This document shows positions 45,526 through 54,398 of a stretch of DNA of 64,000 bases, piece after piece. The notes beneath the pieces are model-generated. The model was not told where the DNA came from. It ran no database searches and saw only the letters and a list, made by a program, of their open reading frames with translations. The DNA is from Aestuariibacter salexigens DSM 15300 (GTDB taxonomy: Bacteria; Pseudomonadota; Gammaproteobacteria; Enterobacterales; Alteromonadaceae). The DNA is taken from assembly GCF_000429145.1 (NCBI RefSeq), contig NZ_KE386852.1:1-64000 (forward strand), in the 5' to 3' direction. The translations under genes were made by a program, and so were the position numbers. Within the stretch, counting starts at the first letter, position 1; every line of letters begins with the position of its first letter.

Positions 45526-46717
45526 GCTTGCCTCCTGACAACATCGCACCATTCAGTCCCATTGCCTGATAGGCAAAACGCTTTTTCAAAAATGGCAGCA
45601 ATTCCATCCCAAGCAACCCAAGATTTCGCCCCACCGTAAGTGGCAGTGCGTTGTTTGAAAACATTCTGACCAGACCATCGGTCAAACCGATGACACGCTG
45701 CCGGTCTGTCATCCTTGCGTCTCTATAATGCGCAAGTACCCGATGCGCACCACAGTCGTGCTGATTGCTAAGCACGGAGATCAATGCGGCGACATCACGT
45801 AACCCCAGATTCAATCCCTGTCCGGCAATAGGATGTAGGGTTTGCGCAGCGTTACCCATCGCGATCTGACGATGAGCTATCACGCTTTGCAACTGTTTCA
45901 GCGATAGCGGGTACGCGTCGCGTTTACCGACGTGTCTGACGATGCCCTGTCTGAAACCCAGCGCTCGCTGCAACTTTTGCATGAATACTGCGTCGCTGTC
46001 ATTTAATAGCGTATTTGCCTGCTGTGTGGATACGGTCCACACCAATGACATACGGTTTGTGCCATGTTGCTCACACATAGGTAACAATGCCAGCGGCCCA
46101 TTCTCGGTGAATCGCTCATACGCCCAACCAGCATGCGGCTGACTCATGTCGACATTGGCGATAATCGCGGTTTGCTGGTAATCAGTGACCTCAGCAGGCA
46201 CACCAAAAACATCATCAATATGCGCGCTACCCTGCGCATGCACAACTAGCTTGGTATGCAGAATTTCATCATTACCCAGCACCACTTCGACACTCTGTTG
46301 TTCTACCCTGCAGTGTTTTACTGATGCAGGATGAACCCGTGTAAATCGCTCGCAATGTGTATCAGCCTCACGCAATGCACCATGCAGCACATGTCCAAGT
46401 TCAGTCAGTTCAACGACCTTGCCTAACGCCCGCAATTGGTATTCATCACTGTGAAGTTGAACCTCACCCATGTGACCAGCATCGGTCACCTGAATATGTT
46501 TAATTGACGCGCCCGCTAGTGCCAATCCGAGAGACTGGAGTAACTGTAGAGATGCGGCGTTGAGTGCGACCGCACGGTTATCGAAACTCGGTGGAGGTTT
46601 GTTATCTGGTGGAGAGTGGGCTTCAACCAGCGCGACCGTTAAATCAGTATGTTGCAGCAGACCAAGGGCCAGACTGGCTCCTACTGGCCCGGCTCCGACG
46701 ATGACGATATCCAGCAT
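45518..46717 (-). CDS. ubiH: 2-octaprenyl-6-methoxyphenol hydroxylase, UbiH-type
   Basis: About 399 residues of the same flavin monooxygenase family: DIVIVGAGPVGASLALGLL, VVHAQGSAH in the DG-motif region (degenerate compared with ADG), and AMGNAAQTLHPIAGQGLNLGLRDVAAL (GD-motif region has GN instead of GD, as often in UbiH). ATG 46717 is chosen; a TTG overlapping the pepP stop would add three residues. Middle gene of the pepP-ubiH-ubiI order. Confidence 0.9.
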   Translation of the reverse strand: MLDIVIVGAGPVGASLALGLLQHTDLTVALVEAHSPPDNKPPPSFDNRAVALNAASLQLLQSLGLALAGASIKHIQVTDAGHMGEVQLHSDEYQLRALGKVVELTELGHVLHGALREADTHCERFTRVHPASVKHCRVEQQSVEVVLGNDEILHTKLVVHAQGSAHIDDVFGVPAEVTDYQQTAIIANVDMSQPHAGWAYERFTENGPLALLPMCEQHGTNRMSLVWTVSTQQANTLLNDSDAVFMQKLQRALGFRQGIVRHVGKRDAYPLSLKQLQSVIAHRQIAMGNAAQTLHPIAGQGLNLGLRDVAALISVLSNQHDCGAHRVLAHYRDARMTDRQRVIGLTDGLVRMFSNNALPLTVGRNLGLLGMELLPFLKKRFAYQAMGLNGAMLSGGKRA

Positions 46718-46722
46718 GTCTC

Positions 46723-48051
46723 TCAAGCCGTTTTACCTGAACTCATCAAAGCTTCAATATCAGCGATGTGTTTGGGCGCCGCTGCGGTCATATTAGTGTG
46801 TCCTGTTTCGGTGATCACAATGTTATCTTCAATGCGAATACCAATGCCCCGCCATTTTTCTTCAACGTCTGCATCCGGAGCAACGTATAGACCTGGCTCA
46901 ACAGTCAGAACCATACCGGGCTGTAAAGGTCTGTCTTCGCCATTGACTTTATAATGACCCACGTCATGCACATCGAGCCCAAGCCAATGGCCAAGACCGT
47001 GCATAAAAAAGGCTCGCCAGCTTTTTTGCTCGAGGTTCTCCTGCAGGCTGCCTGACAATAATCCAAGTTCGATAAGACCGTTGGTAATGACGTCGACACA
47101 GGCATCCATGGCTTGTTGAATGGTGTTGCCTGGCTTCAGATGCGACAGAGCAACGGTCTGCGCATCCAATACCAGCTGATAAAGCGTAGCCTGCGTATCG
47201 CTGAAGCGGCCATTGACCGGAAACGTGCGAGTGATATCTGCCGCATAACCAATATATTCAGCGCCTGAGTCAATCAGAATCAAATCGCCGTCCTGACAGA
47301 CCTGACTATTCTCGGTGTAGTGCAAAATACAGGCATTGTCACCACTGCCCACAATGGTGCCATAGGCTGGGTATCGTGCGCCGTGCATAGCAAACTCATG
47401 ATGCAGTTCGGCTTCCAGCTGATATTCATAACAGCCTGGCGACGCAAATTTCATTGCTCTTACGTGCGCTGCACAACTAATATCTGCTGCCTTTTGCATA
47501 ACAGCCAGTTCAGCAGCAGACTTAAACAGCCGCATTTCATGGACTAACGGACGTAAATCGATCATGGTTGTCGGCGCCGCCTTGGTCTGTTTTGGCGCGC
47601 TGCGCAGAGATTCCATGGCGTCCTGCACCTCACTGTCGGCTAATGCATTGTGTCCTTGCGCGAAATACACATGCTGATGACCATCCAGATAATCTTCCAG
47701 CACATCGTTGAGCTCATCTCGTGCAAAGGTGGCGTCCATCCCATAGTCGATTTTTGCCTGCTCCGGCCCTATTCGCCTGCCGTGCCAAATCTCAGCCAAC
47801 GGATTTTTATCCAGACACAGCAGTGCCGAATGGCGAGAATGATAACGCTGATGATTACTCAGGATCAGCCAGGCATCAGGCTCAGGGAAGCCGGTAAGAT
47901 AGTAAAAATCGCTGTCCTGACGAAACGGAAATTCCGTATCATTACTACGGGTCACCAACTGCGCGGCTGGAATAAGGGCAATACTGTCAGGCTGCATCGC
48001 GTCTAAAAAGGCGTGTCGACGAAGAATAAATTCCTGTTGCGGTAACATCAT
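46723..48051 (-). CDS. pepP: Xaa-Pro aminopeptidase P (proline aminopeptidase II)
   Basis: About 442 residues. Creatinase-like N-domain (FRQDSDFYYLTGFPEPDA) and the pita-bread metallopeptidase domain with two-metal ligands in LIDSGAEYIGYAADITRTFPVNG, HGLGHWLGLDVHDVG, TVEPGLYV and GIRIEDNIV. Removes N-terminal residues before proline. Start taken at ATG 48051; ATG 48069, which overlaps the ygfB stop (TAATG), is an equally possible start. Confidence 0.94.
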   Translation of the reverse strand: MMLPQQEFILRRHAFLDAMQPDSIALIPAAQLVTRSNDTEFPFRQDSDFYYLTGFPEPDAWLILSNHQRYHSRHSALLCLDKNPLAEIWHGRRIGPEQAKIDYGMDATFARDELNDVLEDYLDGHQHVYFAQGHNALADSEVQDAMESLRSAPKQTKAAPTTMIDLRPLVHEMRLFKSAAELAVMQKAADISCAAHVRAMKFASPGCYEYQLEAELHHEFAMHGARYPAYGTIVGSGDNACILHYTENSQVCQDGDLILIDSGAEYIGYAADITRTFPVNGRFSDTQATLYQLVLDAQTVALSHLKPGNTIQQAMDACVDVITNGLIELGLLSGSLQENLEQKSWRAFFMHGLGHWLGLDVHDVGHYKVNGEDRPLQPGMVLTVEPGLYVAPDADVEEKWRGIGIRIEDNIVITETGHTNMTAAAPKHIADIEALMSSGKTA

Positions 48052-48068
48052 TGATATAGCGCCCGTCA

Positions 48069-48638
48069 TTAATGCACTGATTTTGGCGTGGTCGTCTGCT
48101 CCATGGCTGACTTGCCCAGCTCGTTGAAACACAGCATGACGGAAATACGTACATATTCCATGACTTCAAACAGTGCCTTTTCCGATTCCTCATCGTCGGA
48201 CATGTCGTCATCCATGCGTGATATATCAGAAAAGTCTTGCAGCGCTTCTTTTACATCGTCAGAGCAATTGACCAAATCATTCTGGTGTAAGCCGAAACCA
48301 AGCATAAAACCCTGCACCCAGCCTATCAGAGCTTGCCCCCGCTCGTTTATCGGAGCAGCATCATCAGGCAAACAAAGAGTAAGCGCAAAGTCAGTATCCA
48401 TAAATTGCTGACATGTCATGTTAAATAGCTCGAGTACCTGGTTTTTTACCGCATCTGGCAAGGCCTCTCCCTGATTGGTGACATCCGCCAGCGCGTTCAT
48501 CCATTCCCGACTTTCGAGAGGCATGCCGCCTGACAGCATGCCACACAGAATGCCATGGATCTCTGCAGCATCCACTACGATGTTATTTTGGTTCAGCGCA
48601 GCGCTAAGCTGTTCATAAGTATGGTTTGTGTCGCTCAA
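48069..48638 (-). CDS. ygfB: UPF0149 family protein YgfB
   Basis: About 189 residues from TTG 48638, with GAGAG upstream; ATG start candidates exist further up (48722). Family features: AAEIHGILCGMLSGG, GWVQGFMLGFG and EVMEYVRISVMLCF. In E. coli and Pseudomonas this protein sits before pepP; the Pseudomonas homologue modulates an alginate/peptidoglycan-linked regulator, but no function is certain here. First gene of the ubi operon. Confidence 0.85.
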   Translation of the reverse strand: MSDTNHTYEQLSAALNQNNIVVDAAEIHGILCGMLSGGMPLESREWMNALADVTNQGEALPDAVKNQVLELFNMTCQQFMDTDFALTLCLPDDAAPINERGQALIGWVQGFMLGFGLHQNDLVNCSDDVKEALQDFSDISRMDDDMSDDEESEKALFEVMEYVRISVMLCFNELGKSAMEQTTTPKSVH

Positions 48639-48794
48639 CGTTTTCTCTCTGCAATTAAGAGGGGTTAGTTTTAACCCGGAAGTCATCAATAAATTGCCGC
48701 TAATGCTATCAGACAAAGACATTAAAACCCAATGACCGAAGGCTTGTTGATAGCCAAGCCGAATCGCTACTGGTGCGAGGACCTATGGAAACGC

Positions 48795-48800
48795 TATACT
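48795..48800 (+). promoter_or_regulatory. possible -10 element upstream of 6S RNA
   Basis: TATACT fits the sigma70 -10 consensus closely (TATAAT), about 78 bases before the mature 6S RNA start. A matching -35 is weak. It could drive a longer precursor transcript. Confidence 0.3.
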
Positions 48801-48877
48801 ATTGCACTGCCTGTGGTTGAGTTCGGGCCTCATCGCCCAAATACACTCTTCTGTGAGCAACGAAACCAGTTAAAAAT

Positions 48878-49056
48878 GTTCCCTGGGGTGTTTGCCAGTT
48901 CAGTCATGTCCCTGGCCGATGCTTTAAACTCAGGAAATTGCGCTACCGCTTTTGTGCAAGCTCGGCATGTACCGAGAAGCCTGCGGCAGTAGTAAGATTT
49001 CCGCCCTGAACTTTTCGGTTCAAGGGCGAACACTGAACAGCGGCACTTTGGGGAGC
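48878..49056 (+). ncRNA. ssrS: 6S RNA (RNA polymerase sigma70 holoenzyme regulator)
   Basis: About 179 bases, close to the 184 of E. coli. The ends pair over 13 positions including G-U pairs: GTTCCCTGGGGTG (48878-48890) with CACTTTGGGGAGC (49044-49056). Conserved 3'-half blocks are present: ACCGAGAAGCCT, then CCCTGAACTTTTCGGTTCAAGGG forming the distal hairpin (48... to 49025 region), and ACACTGAACAGCGGCA. The position downstream of divergent ygfB and upstream of fau (ygfA) matches the E. coli ssrS locus. It binds RNA polymerase in stationary phase. The exact 5' and 3' ends are estimates from the helix. Confidence 0.85.
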
Positions 49057-49100
49057 GCCAATTTCATAACAATAACCACGCGATTCAGGACACGATTTGC

Positions 49101-49994
49101 ATGGCAATAATCAATTTTGGCTCGATCAACATCGACCACGTTTATCAGGTTCCGCACTTTGTGCAGCCCGGTGAAACACTTGACTCTACGGATTACCAAA
49201 TTCTGCTTGGCGGCAAAGGCACAAATCAGTCTATCGCGTTAGCGAAAGCCGGCGCTGATGTTCGCCATGTCGGCAGGCTCAATGAAAATGACGTCGCTTT
49301 CAAGCAAGTGATGGTCAAACACGGCATAGATTGCAAGCATGTACAGTGCGTAGAAAGTGCATCTGGCCATGCGATTATTCAGGTCACACCCAACGGCGAG
49401 AATGCCATTTTTCTGTACGGCGGAGCCAACCGCGAAATCACAGAGAAAGATATCATTCATGCGCTGGACGGTGCCAAGTCTTCTGATTGGGTGTTAACCC
49501 AGAATGAAACCAGCGCCATTGAGGAGACCATTAGACAGGCTAAAGAAGCCGGCTTGAAAGTCGCGTTCAATCCTGCGCCAATGACAGATGCCGTAAAATC
49601 TTTGCCATTGGAATGTGTCGATTTGTTAATTGTAAATCAGGTAGAAGCAGCAGAAATTAGCGGCCACGACGCGCTGGACGAAATTGAAGCGTATTTTAAA
49701 CAGAACATGCCGCATGCCGAGGTGATTATTACGCTGGGCAAGGACGGCGTTAGAATGCTGCGCAGAGACAAGGCCATTAGCGTAGAGGCATACTCCGTCG
49801 ACGCGGTCGATACTACCGCAGCCGGAGATACCTTTATTGGTTATTTTCTTGCTGCATATAGCAATAAAGACAGTGCCGAACAGGCATTGCGACGCGCTTG
49901 CGCGGCGTCTGCTATCGCGGTAACTCGCACAGGTGCCGCACAGTCAATTCCTGACGAAGATGAGGTTAATCGCTTCGTTGCCAAGCACAAGTAA
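49101..49994 (+). CDS. rbsK: ribokinase (PfkB family)
   Basis: 297 residues. PfkB signatures: LGGKGTNQSIALAKAGADVRHVG near residue 35 and DTTAAGDTFIGYFLA near residue 237 (anion hole and catalytic Asp). Start context: the ATG at 49101 follows the 6S RNA by 45 bases. Adjacent nucleoside hydrolase and nearby rpiA support ribose as substrate (ribose to ribose-5-phosphate), though a related pentose kinase is possible. Confidence 0.85.
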   Translation: MAIINFGSINIDHVYQVPHFVQPGETLDSTDYQILLGGKGTNQSIALAKAGADVRHVGRLNENDVAFKQVMVKHGIDCKHVQCVESASGHAIIQVTPNGENAIFLYGGANREITEKDIIHALDGAKSSDWVLTQNETSAIEETIRQAKEAGLKVAFNPAPMTDAVKSLPLECVDLLIVNQVEAAEISGHDALDEIEAYFKQNMPHAEVIITLGKDGVRMLRRDKAISVEAYSVDAVDTTAAGDTFIGYFLAAYSNKDSAEQALRRACAASAIAVTRTGAAQSIPDEDEVNRFVAKHK

Positions 49995-50005
49995 TGGGAC
50001 ACCCT

Positions 50006-50947
50006 ATGACACATAAGATTATTCTTGATACCGATCCGGGCATAGATGATGCTCAGGCAATATTTTTCGCTTTCCAGTCGCCCGACATCGAGGTGCTTGG
50101 ACTGACTACGGTATATGGTAATGTCCCGGTTAGTATGTCGGCACAAAATGCCCTGACCCTATGTGAGCTTGCCAACCAGGATATTCCTGTGACGAAAGGC
50201 GTGGGCATGCCATGGGTGGGACCGGAGTCAGGTTATGCACATTTCGTGCATGGTGATGATGGCTTTGGCAATATCAACGTTGAGCCATCAAAACGTGAAT
50301 TAGACCCGCGCAGCTCTGCACAATTTATCGTCGATATGGCTCGTCAGCATCCAGGTGAGATCACGCTGGTCGCCGTCGGTCCGTTGGGTAACCTCGCGCT
50401 TGCCCTGAGACTTGAACCGCAACTGCCTAAACTGATCAAAGACGTGAAAATCATGGGTGGCGCAGCATTTGTGCCTGGCAATGTCACGCCGGTCGCAGAA
50501 GCCAATATCTGGAATGATGCGTTTGCCGCAGACATCGTATTCAGCGCTGACTGGGATATCACCATGTTTGGATTGGACGTCACCAACTCTGCGCCATTTT
50601 CACCAGAATTTGTGGACAAGCTGGCGGAAGTGAATCCTGTTCTCGGAGGGTTCGTGCAGAAATCATCACAATTTTATATCGACTTCTATTCGCAGAACCG
50701 CGAAGACAGAGTGTGCTTTTTCCATGACGCCATGCCGCTCGCCTATCTGGTCAACCCTGACTTGTTTGAACTGACCGAAGGACATATTCGCGTTGCCACG
50801 GACTCACTCAATAAAGGACAAACCGCAGTGGCCCCAATTGGGTCGACTGCCAGCCCGTTGTGGTTAGAAGCGAAAAAAATCAAGGTCGCGACCAAGGTAA
50901 ACCATCCACAGTTAGAAAAACTGTATATTGATACTTACGCGCTGTAG
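50006..50947 (+). CDS. ribonucleoside hydrolase (IunH/RihA-type)
   Basis: About 313 residues. The Ca-binding DTDPGIDDAQAI motif opens the protein, and MGGAAFVPGNVTPVAEANIWNDAFAA and FHDAMPLAYL complete the active site. It splits nucleosides to base and ribose. ATG 50006 has GGGA eight bases upstream; ATG 49994 overlaps the ribokinase stop (TAATG). Both genes form a salvage pair: ribose released here is phosphorylated by the ribokinase. Confidence 0.9.
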   Translation: MTHKIILDTDPGIDDAQAIFFAFQSPDIEVLGLTTVYGNVPVSMSAQNALTLCELANQDIPVTKGVGMPWVGPESGYAHFVHGDDGFGNINVEPSKRELDPRSSAQFIVDMARQHPGEITLVAVGPLGNLALALRLEPQLPKLIKDVKIMGGAAFVPGNVTPVAEANIWNDAFAADIVFSADWDITMFGLDVTNSAPFSPEFVDKLAEVNPVLGGFVQKSSQFYIDFYSQNREDRVCFFHDAMPLAYLVNPDLFELTEGHIRVATDSLNKGQTAVAPIGSTASPLWLEAKKIKVATKVNHPQLEKLYIDTYAL

Positions 50948-50954
50948 CGATGAT

Positions 50955-50980
50955 GCCCGGCCTTGCGCCGGGCTGACTTT
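50955..50980 (+). terminator. hairpin after nucleoside hydrolase
   Basis: GCCCGGC (50955-50961) pairs with GCCGGGC (50967-50973) around a five-base loop, then TGACTTTATA. The stem is strong but the U tract is poor, so it may be a partial terminator or an mRNA-stabilising hairpin ahead of fau. Confidence 0.45.
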
Positions 50981-50984
50981 ATAA

Positions 50985-51566
50985 ATGCAAACACGCACTG
51001 CCATCCGCCAATATTATCGTCAGTGTCGACGAGGCCTCTCCAACAGTGAGCAACAACAGGCTTCTGTCCGGGTTCACGAGCAGATAGCGGAACTGATGGA
51101 ACGTGCTCCCGTTAAATGTATCGCTGCCTATCTGGCAAATGATGGTGAAGTTGACTTAACCCCCGTTATCCATCATTGCTGGCGGCATGATATTCAGGTG
51201 TGTTTGCCCGTCTTGCACCCGTTTAGTCCAGGCAATCTGCTATTTTTGCGCTATCACTCTGACAGCCAGATGATGGCCAATCATTACGGAATTGCTGAAC
51301 CTGCCTTGCGCTGCCCTGATGTCGTGCCATTAGCACATATTGACCTGATGCTGACCCCATTAGTGGCCTTTGACGAATGGGGTAACCGGCTGGGCATGGG
51401 GGGCGGATTTTATGACCGGACCCTGGCGGCCGTTGAAAGGCATCAGTACAACACGCGCGTTGTGGGCGTCGCCCATGACTGTCAAAAAGCCCAGAAGTTA
51501 CCCATTGAGGCATGGGATAAACCACTTCAAGGCATCATTACACCCTCTGTCTTTTTATCATTCTAA
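50985..51566 (+). CDS. fau: 5-formyltetrahydrofolate cyclo-ligase
   Basis: 193 residues (ygfA in E. coli). Converts 5-formyl-THF to 5,10-methenyl-THF with ATP. Motifs: AAYLANDGEVDL, TPLVAFDEWGNRLGMGGGFYDRTLA (ATP/substrate loop) and the C-terminal PLQGIITPS. In E. coli it lies directly after ssrS; here ribokinase and nucleoside hydrolase separate them. Confidence 0.93.
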   Translation: MQTRTAIRQYYRQCRRGLSNSEQQQASVRVHEQIAELMERAPVKCIAAYLANDGEVDLTPVIHHCWRHDIQVCLPVLHPFSPGNLLFLRYHSDSQMMANHYGIAEPALRCPDVVPLAHIDLMLTPLVAFDEWGNRLGMGGGFYDRTLAAVERHQYNTRVVGVAHDCQKAQKLPIEAWDKPLQGIITPSVFLSF

Positions 51567-51639
51567 TATGTCAGTTAACTAGGCGCAGTTACACCTGAAC
51601 GGTATACTGTTGCCATTCACGAATACGCGAGCACCACCC

Positions 51640-52296
51640 ATGACCCAAGATGATAAAAAACGAGCTGCCGGACAGGCAGCGTTAGCCTACGTTAAACCTG
51701 ACACCATTGTAGGGGTGGGTACAGGCAGCACCGTGAACTATTTTATCGATGCGCTGGCGGATAAAAAAAATGACATCCAAGGTGCAGTGTCCAGCTCCGA
51801 AGCATCAACTCAAAGACTTGAAAAACTTGGTATTGAAGTGTTCGATCTGAACAGCGTCGATAGCTTTGACATCTATGTCGACGGTGCTGATGAAATTACC
51901 GAACACAAGCACATGATTAAAGGCGGTGGCGCGGCGCTCACCCGAGAAAAAATTGTCGCAGCGGTGGCCAAAACTTTTGTGTGTATTATCGATGACAGCA
52001 AGCAGGTGCCAATGCTCGGTCATTTCCCCTTACCTGTGGAGGTGATCCCCATGGCGCGCTCTTATGTGGCCCGGGAAATCGTCAAACTGGGGGGCGATCC
52101 CGTCTACCGTCAGGGTGTGGTAACCGATAATGGCAATGTCATCCTTGATGTCCACAATCTCACTATTCTGAACCCGGTTGAGTTGGAACGACAGCTAAAT
52201 AACATTGTTGGTGTTGTGACCAACGGACTGTTTGCTCATCGCGGTGCAGACATTGTATTGGTAGGCGGTGAAAACGGTATTATCACGCTCGACTAG
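51640..52296 (+). CDS. rpiA: ribose-5-phosphate isomerase A
   Basis: 218 residues. Classical RpiA motifs [38 protein letters not shown] and GGDPVYRQG are all present. ATG 51640 chosen (MTQDDKK); the frame extends 30 bases upstream. Interconverts ribulose-5-P and ribose-5-P. It heads the rpiA-serA pair, as in E. coli. Confidence 0.96.
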   Translation: MTQDDKKRAAGQAALAYVKPDTIVGVGTGSTVNYFIDALADKKNDIQGAVSSSEASTQRLEKLGIEVFDLNSVDSFDIYVDGADEITEHKHMIKGGGAALTREKIVAAVAKTFVCIIDDSKQVPMLGHFPLPVEVIPMARSYVAREIVKLGGDPVYRQGVVTDNGNVILDVHNLTILNPVELERQLNNIVGVVTNGLFAHRGADIVLVGGENGIITLD

Positions 52297-52389
52297 AATA
52301 GCGCTTGAGTTTTCATCGCATTCTGGTATTTTTCATTTTTTAGACGTCCAGATGTCCATTTTGATATCACTGATTAGTAAAGGGCTATC

Positions 52390-53619
52390 ATGAGCAAAGT
52401 TTCTCTGTCCAAGGAAAAAATACGTATTCTGTTGCTGGAAGGCGTTCATCACAGTGCGGTGGAAACACTGCAGGCAAATGGTTATCACAACATAGAATAT
52501 GTCAAAACGTCCTTGCCAGAGGAGCAGCTGATAGAAAAAATCCAGGACGTACATTTCCTCGGTATTCGCTCGCGCACCCAGATAACAGAGTCAGTGGTTG
52601 CCGCCGCTAGCAAGCTTGTTGCGGTAGGTTGTTTTTGTATCGGTACCAATCAAGTAGATTTGGCTGCTACCCAAACCAGAGGCATTCCGGTCTTCAATGC
52701 GCCGTTTTCTAATACCCGTTCGGTGGCTGAGCTGGTGTTAGGCCAACTGATCCTGTTACTGCGTGGTATTCCATTGAAGAACGCATTGGCACACCGGGGC
52801 GGCTGGCTAAAATCGGCGGAAGGCTCATACGAAGCGCGTGGAAAAACCCTCGGAATTATTGGATACGGCCATATTGGTACTCAGCTTAGTATTTTGGCAG
52901 AGCACCTGGGCATGCGTGTGCAGTTTTACGATATTGAAGACAAGCTGGTGTTGGGTAACTCGATGCAAATTAAGTCACTGGACCAGCTCCTTGCAACATC
53001 CGATGTGGTTAGCCTGCATGTCCCTGAGACGCCTTCAACAATGAACATGATCAGCAATGCGCAGTTGCAGAAAATGAAAGATGGCGCGATTCTGATCAAT
53101 GCGTCTCGCGGCACCGTGGTTGATATTGATGCGCTTGCTGACGCGTTACGCAGCGGCAAAATTGCCGGCGCTGCGGTAGATGTGTTTCCCGTCGAGCCCA
53201 AGTCCAATGATGAAGAGTTTGAATCGCCCCTGCGCGAGTTTGATAACGTTATCCTTACGCCACACGTAGGCGGTAGCACGCAGGAAGCGCAACAGAATAT
53301 CGGTATTGAAGTGGCGGGCAAGCTAGCCAAATATTCAGACAATGGTTCAACGCTTTCAGCAGTAAACTTCCCGGAAGTATCATTGCCAGGTCATGTAGGT
53401 TGCTCGCGTTTGCTGCACATCCATAAAAATGCGCCAGGCGTGCTTACTCAAATCAACCAGGCATTTGGCAATCAGGGCATAAATATCGCAGCACAGTATC
53501 TGCAAACCAATGAAAACATTGGTTACGTGGTCATTGATGTGGAATCAGATCACGCAGATGAAGCTTTCCAACAGCTCACCCAGATCCCGGGTACCATTAA
53601 AACGCGCATGCTCCACTAA
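52390..53619 (+). CDS. serA: D-3-phosphoglycerate dehydrogenase
   Basis: 409 residues, E. coli-like type with C-terminal ACT domain. First enzyme of serine synthesis. NAD motif GKTLGIIGYGHIGTQ, catalytic RGTVVDID and TPHVGGSTQEAQ; the ACT domain (about 335-409) with HKNAPGVLTQIN and GYVVIDVE should bind serine for feedback inhibition. AAAGGG precedes ATG 52390. Confidence 0.96.
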   Translation: MSKVSLSKEKIRILLLEGVHHSAVETLQANGYHNIEYVKTSLPEEQLIEKIQDVHFLGIRSRTQITESVVAAASKLVAVGCFCIGTNQVDLAATQTRGIPVFNAPFSNTRSVAELVLGQLILLLRGIPLKNALAHRGGWLKSAEGSYEARGKTLGIIGYGHIGTQLSILAEHLGMRVQFYDIEDKLVLGNSMQIKSLDQLLATSDVVSLHVPETPSTMNMISNAQLQKMKDGAILINASRGTVVDIDALADALRSGKIAGAAVDVFPVEPKSNDEEFESPLREFDNVILTPHVGGSTQEAQQNIGIEVAGKLAKYSDNGSTLSAVNFPEVSLPGHVGCSRLLHIHKNAPGVLTQINQAFGNQGINIAAQYLQTNENIGYVVIDVESDHADEAFQQLTQIPGTIKTRMLH

Positions 53620-53734
53620 GGGGCATGTGCGGCTTTCCAATACGCTAAAAACCCCCTATGCTCTAAACAGATGAAATCTGGTGAGCCTATCTCCTGTCTA
53701 TGTTCAGGAGGTAGCATGCAGGTGGGTTTAGCAA

Positions 53735-54382
53735 ATGACAAAGAACGGTAAGCTGCTTTGTGCACTCCTTTTCCTGTCTGCACCGACAGTAGGCGACACG
53801 ATAGAAGTTCACGTGTTACAGCACAACCAGACACCGCTACAACGAGCGGTAGTATGGCTGGTGCCAGATTCTAATAACGCGCTTCCATCACCGCAGTCAA
53901 TTGGTGCCATCATGGATCAGGTAGATCGTCAATTCACGCCACACGTGTTGACCGTGCAGGCGGGCACCAAGGTGACCTTCCCCAATTCAGACTCAATTAA
54001 ACATCATGTGTACTCATTCTCGCAGGCAAAGTCCTTCGAATTGGAGTTATATGATGGTTTGGAAGCTGATCCAGTGCTGTTCGACACGCCAGGCGTGGTT
54101 GAGCTTGGCTGCAATGTGCATGACTGGATGCTTGGCTACATCGTCGTCGTCGACACGCCATATTTTGGCTATACAGATTCAGCAGGACAGTTATCACTTG
54201 ACGTGCCAGCGGGGCAATACAGCTTATCAATTTGGCACTCAAGGCTGGCAGATGAACCTGACTTACTTACACGTCGTATTGATACCACGCAGACTAAAGT
54301 GATGACCGTCGAATTGCCCACACCTCTGTTGCCAAGCTATGGCGACTACGAATCCGACAGCGATGAGTTTTCAGAATACTGA
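53735..54382 (+). CDS. exported cupredoxin-like protein (methylamine-utilisation type)
   Basis: 215 residues. Signal peptide (KLLCALLFLSAPTVG) then a cupredoxin fold. Type 1 copper ligand candidates are HHVYSF (His) and CNVHDWM (Cys-x2-His-x2-Met). The segment YFGYTDSAGQLSLDVPAGQYSLSIWHS resembles a carboxypeptidase-regulatory-like domain. A Asp/Glu-rich C-tail closes the protein. Annotation pipelines call such proteins methylamine utilisation proteins, but no mau genes are here. First gene of a three-gene operon; 16 bases before the GGDEF-EAL gene. Confidence 0.8.
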   Translation: MTKNGKLLCALLFLSAPTVGDTIEVHVLQHNQTPLQRAVVWLVPDSNNALPSPQSIGAIMDQVDRQFTPHVLTVQAGTKVTFPNSDSIKHHVYSFSQAKSFELELYDGLEADPVLFDTPGVVELGCNVHDWMLGYIVVVDTPYFGYTDSAGQLSLDVPAGQYSLSIWHSRLADEPDLLTRRIDTTQTKVMTVELPTPLLPSYGDYESDSDEFSEY

Positions 54383-54398
54383 CTGGTGAGCATAAGCA

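Noticed and set aside
48732-48992. 86-codon plus-strand frame next to ygfB
   Set aside because: Overlaps the 6S RNA helix and shows no protein-family signal; it is explained by the RNA gene.
53735-54382. Methylamine dehydrogenase gene cluster
   Set aside because: Only the cupredoxin-like protein recalls that annotation; no mau subunit or maturation gene is present.
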